Assembly: GCA_015655535.1 (NCBI GenBank)
Contig: JAATEW010000057.1
Span: 1 to 9,159, forward strand
Reading direction: 5' to 3'
Source: Hyphomicrobiales bacterium
GTDB taxonomy: Bacteria; Pseudomonadota; Alphaproteobacteria; Rhizobiales; Beijerinckiaceae
DNA: 9,159 nucleotides
Of the stretch, positions 1 through 5,926 are shown piece after piece (positions within the stretch are counted from its first letter, which is position 1; every line of letters begins with the position of its first letter). Under the pieces are notes generated by a model. It was not told the origin of the DNA. It ran no database searches and worked only from the letters and a program-made list of their open reading frames with translations. A program made the translations under genes and the position numbers.

Positions 1-1
1 G

Positions 2-511
2 TTCTTCAACCTGCGCAAGGCCAAGAGCCAGATCTCGGCGCTTGAGGATGGCGACCTGCGTCCCGATCAGGTGAAGCTGATCGCGACGAAGCTCGGCGTC
101 AGCGAGACCGACGTCGTCGATATGAACCGCCGCATGTCGGGCGATGCTTCGCTCAACACGCCGCTGCGCGAAGAAGGCGAAGGCGAATGGCAGGACTGGC
201 TCGTCGATGAATCCTCGAGCCAGGAGAAGATTCTGGCCGATCAGGAAGAGAGCGAAAATAGGCATGGCGCGCTGACAAGCGCGCTCGCCGTCCTGAACGA
301 TCGCGAACGTCGTATCTTCGAGGCCCGCCGTCTCTCGGATGATCCGGTGACGCTCGAACAATTGTCGGAAGAGTTCGACATTTCGCGCGAACGCGTCCGT
401 CAGATCGAGGTGAGGGCCTTCGAGAAGGTCCAGGCGGCGGTGAAAGCCGGCGTCGCCAAGATCGAATCGATTCCGCCGCGGATCGGCCCCCCGGCCGCCG
501 CGCCGGCGTAA
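2..511 (+). CDS. rpoH: RNA polymerase sigma-32 (heat-shock) factor RpoH, 3' part only
   Basis: This is the C-terminal 169 residues of an alternative sigma factor that directs core RNA polymerase to heat-shock promoters. The 5' part lies outside the window. The first visible residues, FFNLRKAKSQI, match the end of the RpoH box (QRKLFFNLR), which separates sigma-32 from other group 3 sigmas. Region 4.2 is at about nt 350-430: TLEQLSEEFDISRERVRQIE is the helix-turn-helix that reads the -35 element, with the typical RERVRQIE signature. The acidic linker before it (EEGEGEWQDWL, then SSSQEKILADQEE) is also typical of alphaproteobacterial RpoH. The short proline/alanine-rich tail after region 4.2 is unremarkable. 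The gene ends in TAA and is followed by a hairpin and an intrinsic terminator. Alphaproteobacteria often carry several rpoH paralogues, and which one this is cannot be told. Confidence 0.95.
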   Translation, partial: FFNLRKAKSQISALEDGDLRPDQVKLIATKLGVSETDVVDMNRRMSGDASLNTPLREEGEGEWQDWLVDESSSQEKILADQEESENRHGALTSALAVLNDRERRIFEARRLSDDPVTLEQLSEEFDISRERVRQIEVRAFEKVQAAVKAGVAKIESIPPRIGPPAAAPA

Positions 512-516
512 CCTCG

Positions 517-552
517 CATCTGAGGAAAGTCGCGGACTTTTCGGATCAGATG
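517..552. repeat. imperfect two-part hairpin after rpoH
   Basis: The outer arms CATCTGA (517-523) and TCAGATG (546-552) are perfect reverse complements. Inside them AAAGT (526-530) pairs with ACTTT (536-540) around a CGCGG loop. It lies just after the rpoH stop codon and upstream of the intrinsic terminator. It may protect the mRNA 3' end or be a decayed intergenic palindrome. No T tract follows, so it is not itself a terminator. Confidence 0.5.
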
Positions 553-592
553 ATGCGGGGAAGCGAATTCAGCTCCCGACGATGTGCCTATA

Positions 593-618
593 CGCCCGGC
601 TTTGGCCGGGCGTTTTTT
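593..618 (+). terminator. rho-independent terminator of rpoH
   Basis: An 8-bp perfect GC-rich stem, CGCCCGGC (593-600) with GCCGGGCG (605-612) around TTTG, is followed directly by six T residues (613-618). It lies about 80 bp after the rpoH stop. The T tract is only on the plus-strand side, so it serves rpoH and not the converging immunity gene. Confidence 0.93.
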
Positions 619-675
619 GTGCCCGTGACGGGTCTTCGAAAAGAGCCGATGAGCGCTGACAAATGATCGGCCTAT

Positions 676-1431
676 TTAGCCGGCTTTCTCTCCCGGCGGA
701 AAAGACAAGGCGTTGAACGGCGCGCAGGCGGCTTCGATATCGCGCGAAACAGCGAGATGCGCCGGGTTGGACGTCACGAATGTCTCGTCCGTCGCAGCCA
801 TCAGGAGCCCACCGTCGGGCTGGTATTCGACGATCGCAGACGATGGCGGGGTTATCTGAGCTGCGAAGCGTGGTGCGATATAGCTGATCCAAGCGAGGTC
901 GATTGCTTTTCGTCGGCCCCCGATTTTGGTCCAAAAGCCGGAGAGATCCGATGGATAGGCTCGAACCCCCGCGGCATCGAAACATTCGCCGAGCGCGAGA
1001 ACCGCGCTTTTGAAAATTTCATAGGTGATGATAGCTGGGTCCGGCACCGTATCGAAATCCGTCGAGAGACTGGCGGCATTGGTGCTGTAGGGATCGGCGT
1101 TCCCAGCAAGCAAATCTACGCAGAGACGGCGCGGGCTCCGACGCCAAGCGGCCGTAGTATAAGCGGTGATATGATATCCGTGAAAGGGATCGGGTTTGCC
1201 CTGGTCGCTCCTCAGGACTCCTGCGGCGATCATTTTGGCAACGCGCGCTTTGTCGGGGACATAGGGCACAATCGGGGCGTTCCTGAAATCCGCATCGTAC
1301 CAATGAGCGAGAAGCGGATCGACCGCTTGGAGGCGCGCCATGAGCTCGATCCACCGCGCGGCAAGTTCCTCGGGCGTTTCGAGACGTGGGCCCCAAAATG
1401 CGGAAATGTCGTAACTGGCGGCGCGGGTCAT
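676..1431 (-). CDS. Imm52-like immunity protein
   Basis: This is a 251-aa cytosolic protein without signal peptide or membrane segment. The N-terminus (residues 10-45: SAFWGPRLETPEELAARW, then LQAVDPLLAHWY) and the C-terminal half (DLAWISYIAP at 178-187, PDGGLLMAATDETF at 205-218, NPAHLAVSRDIEAA at 222-235) resemble the Imm52 family. That family of polymorphic-toxin immunity proteins is, from my recall of the literature, typically found next to Tox-REase-5 nucleases, which is what lies upstream here. Its ATG overlaps the toxin stop codon by four bases (ATGA, 1428-1431), so the two are almost certainly translationally coupled. It would bind and neutralise the nuclease in the producing or neighbouring cell. 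The reading frame is full length even though the toxin gene is interrupted. No T-rich terminator is seen after it on the minus strand. The family call is by eye; the immunity role also rests on context. Confidence 0.8.
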   Translation of the reverse strand: MTRAASYDISAFWGPRLETPEELAARWIELMARLQAVDPLLAHWYDADFRNAPIVPYVPDKARVAKMIAAGVLRSDQGKPDPFHGYHITAYTTAAWRRSPRRLCVDLLAGNADPYSTNAASLSTDFDTVPDPAIITYEIFKSAVLALGECFDAAGVRAYPSDLSGFWTKIGGRRKAIDLAWISYIAPRFAAQITPPSSAIVEYQPDGGLLMAATDETFVTSNPAHLAVSRDIEAACAPFNALSFPPGEKAG

Positions 1432-1820
1432 TTGCGGCTCCTCGGCGGCATGGTCGCGACGACTATGTCGCCAAGCTTGTTCTTCTCAAACAAGTCGCGG
1501 GCGTAATTGGCAGCTTCTTTCTCGGCAAAATACCATTTGAGGCCGACACCGCGGGATTGAGCAACCGCCAGTTGTTTTGTTGCCTGCGTCAAAAATTCAT
1601 CTTTCACACGGGCTTCTAGATTGCCGCCCGCGCGAATGAACGCGGCATATCTTGGACCTTTGGCCTCGACGAGATCGCCCCTCTGCATGTCGCCGTCAAC
1701 AAGATCGCCGGCATAGCGAAAGCAATCGTCGAAAAAGACCGTCTGTCCTGTCAATGGATTAGGAAGATTGACGCCGAATTCACGCGGGAGCGGCGCCAGA
1801 GGATTGACGCGCGCATGCAC
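1428..1820 (-). CDS. Tox-REase-5-like nuclease domain, C-terminal part of split toxin
   Basis: This 130-aa frame, from GTG, holds what looks like a restriction-endonuclease-fold toxin domain. Visible landmarks are FFDDC (29-33), then GDLVEAKGPRYAAF (48-61), which carries the D/E-x-K-type core (E52, K54) in the EAKG motif typical of Tox-REase-5. A helix with QATKQLAVAQ (79-88) follows, and the terminal WYFAEKEAANYARDLFEK (96-113) leads into a final strand, DIVVATMP. The predicted activity is DNA cleavage in target cells. Catalytic residues appear to be retained. GTG 1820 is the only ATG/GTG/TTG between the upstream TAA and the domain, and a GAGGA sits four bases before it. The frame continues upstream without a stop to 1998, so this is probably the C-terminus of a longer toxin and the GTG may not be a natural start. 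The stop overlaps the Imm52-like start. Confidence 0.72.
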   Translation of the reverse strand: MHARVNPLAPLPREFGVNLPNPLTGQTVFFDDCFRYAGDLVDGDMQRGDLVEAKGPRYAAFIRAGGNLEARVKDEFLTQATKQLAVAQSRGVGLKWYFAEKEAANYARDLFEKNKLGDIVVATMPPRSRK

Positions 1821-1824
1821 ATCG

Positions 1825-1829
1825 TCCTC
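1825..1829 (-). promoter_or_regulatory. possible ribosome binding site for internal GTG start
   Basis: On the minus strand GAGGA is followed by four bases (CGAT) and then GTG at 1820. It could allow reinitiation of the nuclease part after the TAA at 1998, but it falls inside codons for Glu-Asp and could be chance. Confidence 0.3.
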
Positions 1830-1997
1830 GTAATCTTTGGCCCTTTCGCTGGAGCCATGCGGCGTATCACGTGCCGGCTCTGGACAGAGTTTCGGCTCGT
1901 CTTCCTTCGACTCTGAGGCCGGGTCCGAAGCAAGCTGTTGCCCCGGCGCAAGCCCGGCACGAAGCGCGTCATGAACGGCATCGAAATCGAAGTAGAG

Positions 1998-2918
1998 TTA
2001 CTCGCCAAGATCTCGCCCGATCGGTTGGTCTGTCTTGGCGTCGATATAAAGGCCGCCGGAATTATGCGCTATGACAAAGACGTCTGAGCCGTCCACTGCT
2101 TTGGTCGTGATCCGAAGCGTGCCTTCTGGTCCATCCTTCTTAAAACGAATGTTTGGCTCATCAGGCAGTGTGCCTTCGATGACACCGCCGCTATTCGGGG
2201 TAGGGATAAAGAGCGCGCCAAGAACAGCGGTCGGCACGGAGAAGCGGGCCGCGAAAGTGGCGAGTGCTCCAATCGTCTCCGAACTCGCACCCGCTAGAAA
2301 AGTGCGGGCGACTGCAGTCTCCGTAGCGGCGGGTGGCGCGAAGGCGTAAGTGACACTGCTGCCGTGTCCGTTTGAGCGATCAGCGCCGCTAGCCGCATTG
2401 CCTTCGCCACCGGAACCCCAACGTCCACTCTCGCGGCCATTGCCTGCTGGCACACGCGGCTGATTGGGATCATATCTGATGAGATCAAGAGCTGCCGTGT
2501 CGAACCCCAGCGCCTTCATTAAGGCGCGCGGCGAAGTGCCCTGATCAAGAAGCTCCTCGGCGAGGAATAGACGATAAGCGTCAGCTGCATCGACCACGCG
2601 TGGCAAGGTGGCCTGCGCCAAGCGTATATTGGCAAGGGCCTTATCACCGCGTTCCCAGTCGTCGGAAGCAGCCTTGATGCATTGAAATGAATCGATGCCA
2701 TTTCGTGGAGCGCCTGCGATGGAGAGAAGAGCGACGATGCGTTCCGCGTCTTTCGCGAATTCGAGACCTCGCGGACGTGTAGCGTCACCTGTCATCCGCG
2801 CGAGGCACGTGCCTGCTCCAAGGACGAGTCCCCGTTCCCGCATCTCGACCGAATACGAGATCGGGCCAGATTGCATCCGGTTTCGAAATCGCTTTTCGAG
2901 AAGATCTTGGTCAGCCAT
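1998..2918 (-). CDS. N-terminal part of split polymorphic toxin (function of this part unknown)
   Basis: This is a 306-aa frame with ATG 2918 preceded by GGAAAGAG at good spacing. It has no signal peptide. Residues 1-147 look mostly helical (ADAYRLFLAEELLDQGTSPRA and similar) and I do not recognise them. Residues 150-167, DPNQPRVPAGNGRESGRW, resemble the NQPRVPAGN-GGQW linker that recurs in alphaproteobacterial toxin-like proteins. A Gly/Ser/Asn-rich stretch (168-187) follows, then a hydrophobic stretch (216-238) and a compact region, PTPNSGGVIEGTLPDEPNIR, running to the TAA. The ending GRDLGE, followed after the TAA by LYFDFDAV, reads like one domain cut in the middle, which argues against a natural C-terminus here. 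It would deliver or position the nuclease domain; the secretion route is not evident. It is transcribed divergently from the ligase gene at 3138. Confidence 0.75.
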   Translation of the reverse strand: MADQDLLEKRFRNRMQSGPISYSVEMRERGLVLGAGTCLARMTGDATRPRGLEFAKDAERIVALLSIAGAPRNGIDSFQCIKAASDDWERGDKALANIRLAQATLPRVVDAADAYRLFLAEELLDQGTSPRALMKALGFDTAALDLIRYDPNQPRVPAGNGRESGRWGSGGEGNAASGADRSNGHGSSVTYAFAPPAATETAVARTFLAGASSETIGALATFAARFSVPTAVLGALFIPTPNSGGVIEGTLPDEPNIRFKKDGPEGTLRITTKAVDGSDVFVIAHNSGGLYIDAKTDQPIGRDLGE

Positions 2919-3111
2919 ACCGCTCTTTCCGTCGCCCTATTATCGAGCTGAAGGATAATCGGCAGATTTCAAGTTAGCTAGAACAGAAACGGAACTTCTA
3001 TCGGACATAAAAACCATCGAGACGATGTTAAAAAGCGCCTTTTCGTCTGGCCGATGCGACGAAATCGCCAATCCTTTTCGTGCCGTGCTCGATGGCCCGC
3101 GACGTGCTAAA

Positions 3112-3134
3112 CCTCCGCCGAAAGACGGAGGGGG
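3112..3134 (+). promoter_or_regulatory. Shine-Dalgarno sequence sequestered in a hairpin before the ligase gene
   Basis: GGAGGGGG (3127-3134), three bases before ATG 3138, is an unusually strong ribosome binding site and settles the start. CCTCCG (3112-3117) is perfectly complementary to CGGAGG (3126-3131), with an 8-base loop, so the core of the site can be closed in a 6-bp GC-rich stem. This could restrain translation. No ligand or protein site is evident. Confidence 0.5.
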
Positions 3135-3137
3135 TTT

Positions 3138-5006
3138 ATGTCCGATACAGAAGCGCCGGTTCGCAAGGTCGAACTCGGCCCGCTCGATCTCGTTTTGGAA
3201 CAGCGCGAGGATGGCACGATCCTCGGCCATGCGAGCGAGGAAGAGCAGAGCTATTCCGACAACATCCTGCAATGGCTGCGCTATTGGGGCGGCGCCGAGC
3301 CCGGCCATATTTTTCTGGCCGAGCGTCCGGCGCCCGGCGCGCCGGGCTGGAACAATATAACCTACGCCGAAACCTATGAGAAAATGCGCAGCATCGCGCT
3401 CGCTTTGCTCAATCGCAACGTGTCGCCGGAGCGGCCCGTCGCCGTGCTGTCGGGCAATGCGATCGATCATGCGCTGATCGCGCTGGCCGCCATGTATATC
3501 GGCGTTCCCTATGCGCCGGTCTCGCCCGCCTATTCGCTGATCTCGAAAGATTTCGCCAAGCTCAAACATGTGCTCGGCCTGCTGACGCCGGGCGTCGTCT
3601 ATGTCGGCGACGGCGCGAAATTCTCGGCCGCGATCGAGGCCGCCGTGCCGGCCGATGTCGAATTGATCGTCTCGCAGAGGCCGCCGCCCGGACGGCCCGC
3701 GACGCTCTTTGCATCTTTGCTCGCGCCGATCGAGGAAGATGCGGATGTCGTCAGGCTCAACAAGGCGCATGAGACGGTCGAGCCGGAGACGGTCGCCAAA
3801 ATCCTCTTCACCTCAGGGTCGACGGGCCTGCCGAAAGGCGTGATCAACACGCAGAAAATGCTCTGCGCCAATCAAGCGATGATCGAATATTTCATGCAGT
3901 TCCTGATTGAGGAACCGCCGGTCCTCGTCGATTGGCTGCCTTGGCATCACACCTTCGGCGGCAATCAGAATCTGGGGCTCGTGCTGCGCCATGGCGGCAC
4001 GATGTATATCGATCACGGCAATCCGCTGCCCGCCGGAATCGACGAAAGCGTGCGCAATCTGCGCGAGGTCGCGCAGACGCTTTATTTCAATGTGCCGCGC
4101 GGTTTTCACGCGCTTTTGCCCTATCTGCAAAAGGACAAAGAACTGGCTTCGAATTTCTTCGGCAGTCTCTCCTTCAGCTTTGTGGCAAGCGCTGGGATGA
4201 GCCAGGAGGTCTTTGACGGGCTCGATGCCGCTTCGGTCGAGGCCTGCGGCGAACGCATCATGGTTCTCACTGGCTATGGCGCGACGGAAACCGCGCCCGC
4301 TTCTCTCTTTTCGCTCTCCGGGCGCTCCGGCGGCATAGGCCTGCCGCTGCCTGGCGTTTTGATGAAACTCGTGCCGAACGAGGGTAAGCTCGAAGTCCGC
4401 CTGAAAGGCCCGAATGTCAGTCCGGGCTATTGGCGCGAGCCGGAATTGACGGCGAAGAGTTTCGACGCGGAAGGCTATTACATCACCGGCGACGCACTGC
4501 GTTTCGCCGATCCGGAGAAGCCCGAAGAGGGCTTCGTTTATGACGGCCGCGTGGTCGAGGATTTCAAACTCTCGACCGGCAATTGGGTCTCGACCGGGCC
4601 CTTGCGCGCCGCCTTCGTCGCGGCTTTCGTCCCCTATGTCAGAGATGCCGCCGTCGCGGGACACGATCAGGACGAGATCGGCATGCTGGTCTTTCCGGAT
4701 GTCGAAGCCTGCCGCGCCTTAGCGCCCGACCTTGCCAAAGACGCTTCCGTCGCGGCCGTGCTGGCGCATCCCGACGTGCGCATAGCTTTCCAGACGCGGC
4801 TTGCCTGTCTCGACGAACAGGCGACGGGTTCGACGAACCGCGTCGCGCGGCTTCTTCTCCTCGCGGAGCCGCCGTCGATCGACGCGCATGAAATCACCGA
4901 TAAGGGGACGCTCAATCAGCGCGCCGTCTTGGAAAACCGCGCGGCCGCGGTCGCTGAGCTTTATAAAAGCCCAAGTTCCGAACATATTGTGCTTCTATCA
5001 TCATAG
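3138..5006 (+). CDS. fcs: feruloyl-CoA synthase-like AMP-forming acid:CoA ligase
   Basis: This is a 622-aa ANL-superfamily adenylate-forming enzyme. It activates a carboxylic acid with ATP to an acyl-AMP and then to the CoA thioester. Motifs in order are the P-loop TSGSTGLPKG (225-234), TGYGATETAP (378-387), YYITGDALRF (447-456) and DGRVVEDFKLSTGNWVS (469-485). The terminal TDKGTLNQRAVL (587-598) supplies the C-domain lysine region. The EDFKLSTG-WVS and TDKG-NQRAVL blocks and the length of about 620 are features I associate with feruloyl-CoA synthases, which act on ferulate, coumarate and caffeate. The usual partners, an enoyl-CoA hydratase/aldolase (ech) and vanillin dehydrogenase (vdh), are not in the window, so the true acid substrate is uncertain. 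It is monocistronic as far as visible and divergent from the toxin gene. AMP-ligase identity is sure; feruloyl specificity is likely. Confidence 0.85.
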   Translation: MSDTEAPVRKVELGPLDLVLEQREDGTILGHASEEEQSYSDNILQWLRYWGGAEPGHIFLAERPAPGAPGWNNITYAETYEKMRSIALALLNRNVSPERPVAVLSGNAIDHALIALAAMYIGVPYAPVSPAYSLISKDFAKLKHVLGLLTPGVVYVGDGAKFSAAIEAAVPADVELIVSQRPPPGRPATLFASLLAPIEEDADVVRLNKAHETVEPETVAKILFTSGSTGLPKGVINTQKMLCANQAMIEYFMQFLIEEPPVLVDWLPWHHTFGGNQNLGLVLRHGGTMYIDHGNPLPAGIDESVRNLREVAQTLYFNVPRGFHALLPYLQKDKELASNFFGSLSFSFVASAGMSQEVFDGLDAASVEACGERIMVLTGYGATETAPASLFSLSGRSGGIGLPLPGVLMKLVPNEGKLEVRLKGPNVSPGYWREPELTAKSFDAEGYYITGDALRFADPEKPEEGFVYDGRVVEDFKLSTGNWVSTGPLRAAFVAAFVPYVRDAAVAGHDQDEIGMLVFPDVEACRALAPDLAKDASVAAVLAHPDVRIAFQTRLACLDEQATGSTNRVARLLLLAEPPSIDAHEITDKGTLNQRAVLENRAAAVAELYKSPSSEHIVLLSS

Positions 5007-5031
5007 GTCATTCTAAATGGGTGGAGTGGAA

Positions 5032-5154
5032 CCCTCTCCCAGAGGGAGAGTGTGGCGCCGCAGGCGCCGGGTGAGGGGTTACAATCTCATTCGGATAGAC
5101 TGTAACCCCTCATCCGACCCGCTTCGCGGGCCACCTTCTCCCACAGGGAGAAGG
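5032..5154. repeat. long dyad-symmetric intergenic repeat
   Basis: The element opens with CCCTCTCCCAGAGGGAGAG and closes with the mirrored CTTCTCCCACAGGGAGAAGG. At its centre GAGGGGTTACA (5073-5083) pairs perfectly with TGTAACCCCTC (5101-5111) over a 17-nt spacer. Two further small palindromes are GGCGCCGCAGGCGCC and CCCGCTTCGCGGG. As RNA or single-stranded DNA it would form a large multi-stem structure. Elements with the CCCTCTCCC...GAGGGGTTA design are widespread in proteobacterial intergenic regions. It is not coding. It lies between the ligase and the next gene and may stabilise or end the ligase transcript. Confidence 0.85.
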
Positions 5155-5250
5155 AAACGCGTCCAACCTTCGAGTATGAAATCACACGAATTTAGTGAAT
5201 CCCCTCCGTAGAATGGAACGGGTGCCGCGGCCCGAAGCGAAAGAGAATCG

Positions 5251-5775
5251 ATGGAAGCGATCGGCCGGGTTTTTCTGATCTTGGTCGGCATGGTTGCGGC
5301 GATTGCGACGGCGTTTCTGACTCTGCCTCTTCTCGTTCTTTTCGATCCGCTCGGCGACGGTGTGTCGCTCGCGGCATCGCTTGGCGGCTTTATCGATCTC
5401 TTGGGCGAGAGCATGGACGATCTGCCGGCGGACCAGGCCGTGTCGCTCTTTGCCGGATTTCTCTGGTGGGCGGCTTTGATGCTCTGCGTCGTGCCGGTCG
5501 TCGTCACGGCTTTGATCGGCGAAGTGGCTTCCGTGCGCAGCCTCATCTGGTATGGCGGCGCCGCGGGCGGGCTCGCCGCCGCCATGCCTTGGCTGATGCG
5601 CGCCGCCTTCCATCTTGCCGAGGCGCGCAGCGCGACGCCGCTCGAATTGCGCTTTGCTTTGCTCTTCTTTTTGACGGGAGCCGCATCGGGCTCCATCTAT
5701 TGGTTGATCTGCGGTCGCCGTGCTGGGTTAAGGTCGACGCTCGCAGGGGCGGGCTCTCCGCCTCCTTTGCCGTAG
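5251..5775 (+). CDS. four-helix integral membrane protein, function unknown
   Basis: This 174-aa hydrophobic protein has four likely membrane segments at about residues 6-31, 65-90, 97-119 and 133-154. A polar stretch rich in acidic residues (about 36-62, GFIDLLGESMDDLPADQ) lies between the first two. The last helix ends YWLICGRRAG, a form I associate with small uncharacterised membrane proteins of Rhizobiales. The tail after 155 is short and proline/glycine-rich. The ATG has only a weak site before it (AAAGAGAA), and no better in-frame start is visible. Its TAG stop is part of the palindrome that follows, so the last residues may have been reshaped by insertion of that repeat. No catalytic motif is evident and no function can be given. 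Confidence 0.8.
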   Translation: MEAIGRVFLILVGMVAAIATAFLTLPLLVLFDPLGDGVSLAASLGGFIDLLGESMDDLPADQAVSLFAGFLWWAALMLCVVPVVVTALIGEVASVRSLIWYGGAAGGLAAAMPWLMRAAFHLAEARSATPLELRFALLFFLTGAASGSIYWLICGRRAGLRSTLAGAGSPPPLP

Positions 5776-5825
5776 AGCGGGATGAGGAAAAGTGTGTAGC
5801 GGTTTTCCGCCCGCATCCCGCTCTA
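5773..5825. repeat. 53-bp intergenic palindrome, first of two
   Basis: TAGAGCGGGATG (5773-5784) and CATCCCGCTCTA (5814-5825) are perfect 12-bp inverted arms, and the inner GGAAAA (5786-5791) pairs with TTTTCC (5803-5808). The sequence matches a palindromic repeat (GCGGGATGAGGAAAAGTGTG-type) that I recall as abundant between genes in Rhizobiales. It contains the stop codon of the preceding gene. Confidence 0.85.
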
Positions 5826-5838
5826 ATCTATTAGAATC

Positions 5839-5908
5839 GATCACGATGATTTTGGAATAGTTCGAATCGGGCGAGCCCGACCCGAAATAATCCAAAATCA
5901 TCGTGATC
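5839..5908. repeat. 70-bp intergenic palindrome with 18-bp perfect arms
   Basis: GATCACGATGATTTTGGA (5839-5856) and TCCAAAATCATCGTGATC (5891-5908) are perfect inverted arms. The middle holds a second, imperfect stem (TTCGAATCGGG with CCCGACCCGAA). It follows the first palindrome after 13 bases and ends 18 bases before the YihY-family start, so it lies in the leader of that gene or ends transcription before it. Confidence 0.87.
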
Positions 5909-5926
5909 TAAGGTGTCAGTATCTCC

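Larger units (their letters stand above)
1428..2918 (-). pseudogene. polymorphic toxin gene interrupted by one in-frame TAA
   Basis: Two open frames, 2918-1998 and 1820-1428, are in the same minus-strand frame. Between them lie one TAA (1998-2000) and 59 sense codons with no other stop. Those codons begin LYFDFDAVHDALRAGL, which continues smoothly from IDAKTDQPIGRDLGE before the stop. Read through, the gene is 496 codons: an N-terminal helical region, a DPNQPRVPAGN linker, a central region and a C-terminal Tox-REase-5-like nuclease, followed by its immunity gene. That is the normal order for a polymorphic toxin. The simplest reading is a recent nonsense mutation (for example CAA or GAA to TAA) or a base-call error. 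Separate translation of the nuclease part from GTG 1820 and stop-codon readthrough are alternatives. The two open segments are described in their own entries. Confidence 0.75.

Noticed and set aside
622..632. CCCGTGACGGG palindrome as terminator for the immunity gene
   Set aside because: The stem is only 4 bp and no T tract follows on the minus strand.
757..1506. Long plus-strand open frame opposite the immunity gene
   Set aside because: It overlaps the Imm52-like frame and the toxin end, has an arginine-rich low-complexity translation typical of antisense frames in GC-rich DNA, and no convincing ribosome binding site.
2939..2972. Possible sigma-70 promoter for the toxin (minus strand TTGAAA and GATAAT)
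   Set aside because: Both hexamers are good but the spacer is 22 bases, too long for a normal promoter, so it is not listed as a feature.
2940..3770. 276-codon minus-strand open frame
   Set aside because: It is antisense to the ligase gene and its leader, with the Arg/Asp/Gly-rich composition of a shadow frame; the ligase frame has full family motifs.
3813..4664. 283-codon minus-strand open frame inside the ligase gene
   Set aside because: It lies wholly opposite conserved ligase motifs and reads as a shadow translation without domains.
5032..5154. CRISPR-like or tandem repeat array
   Set aside because: The repetition is inverted, not direct, and there are no regularly spaced units.
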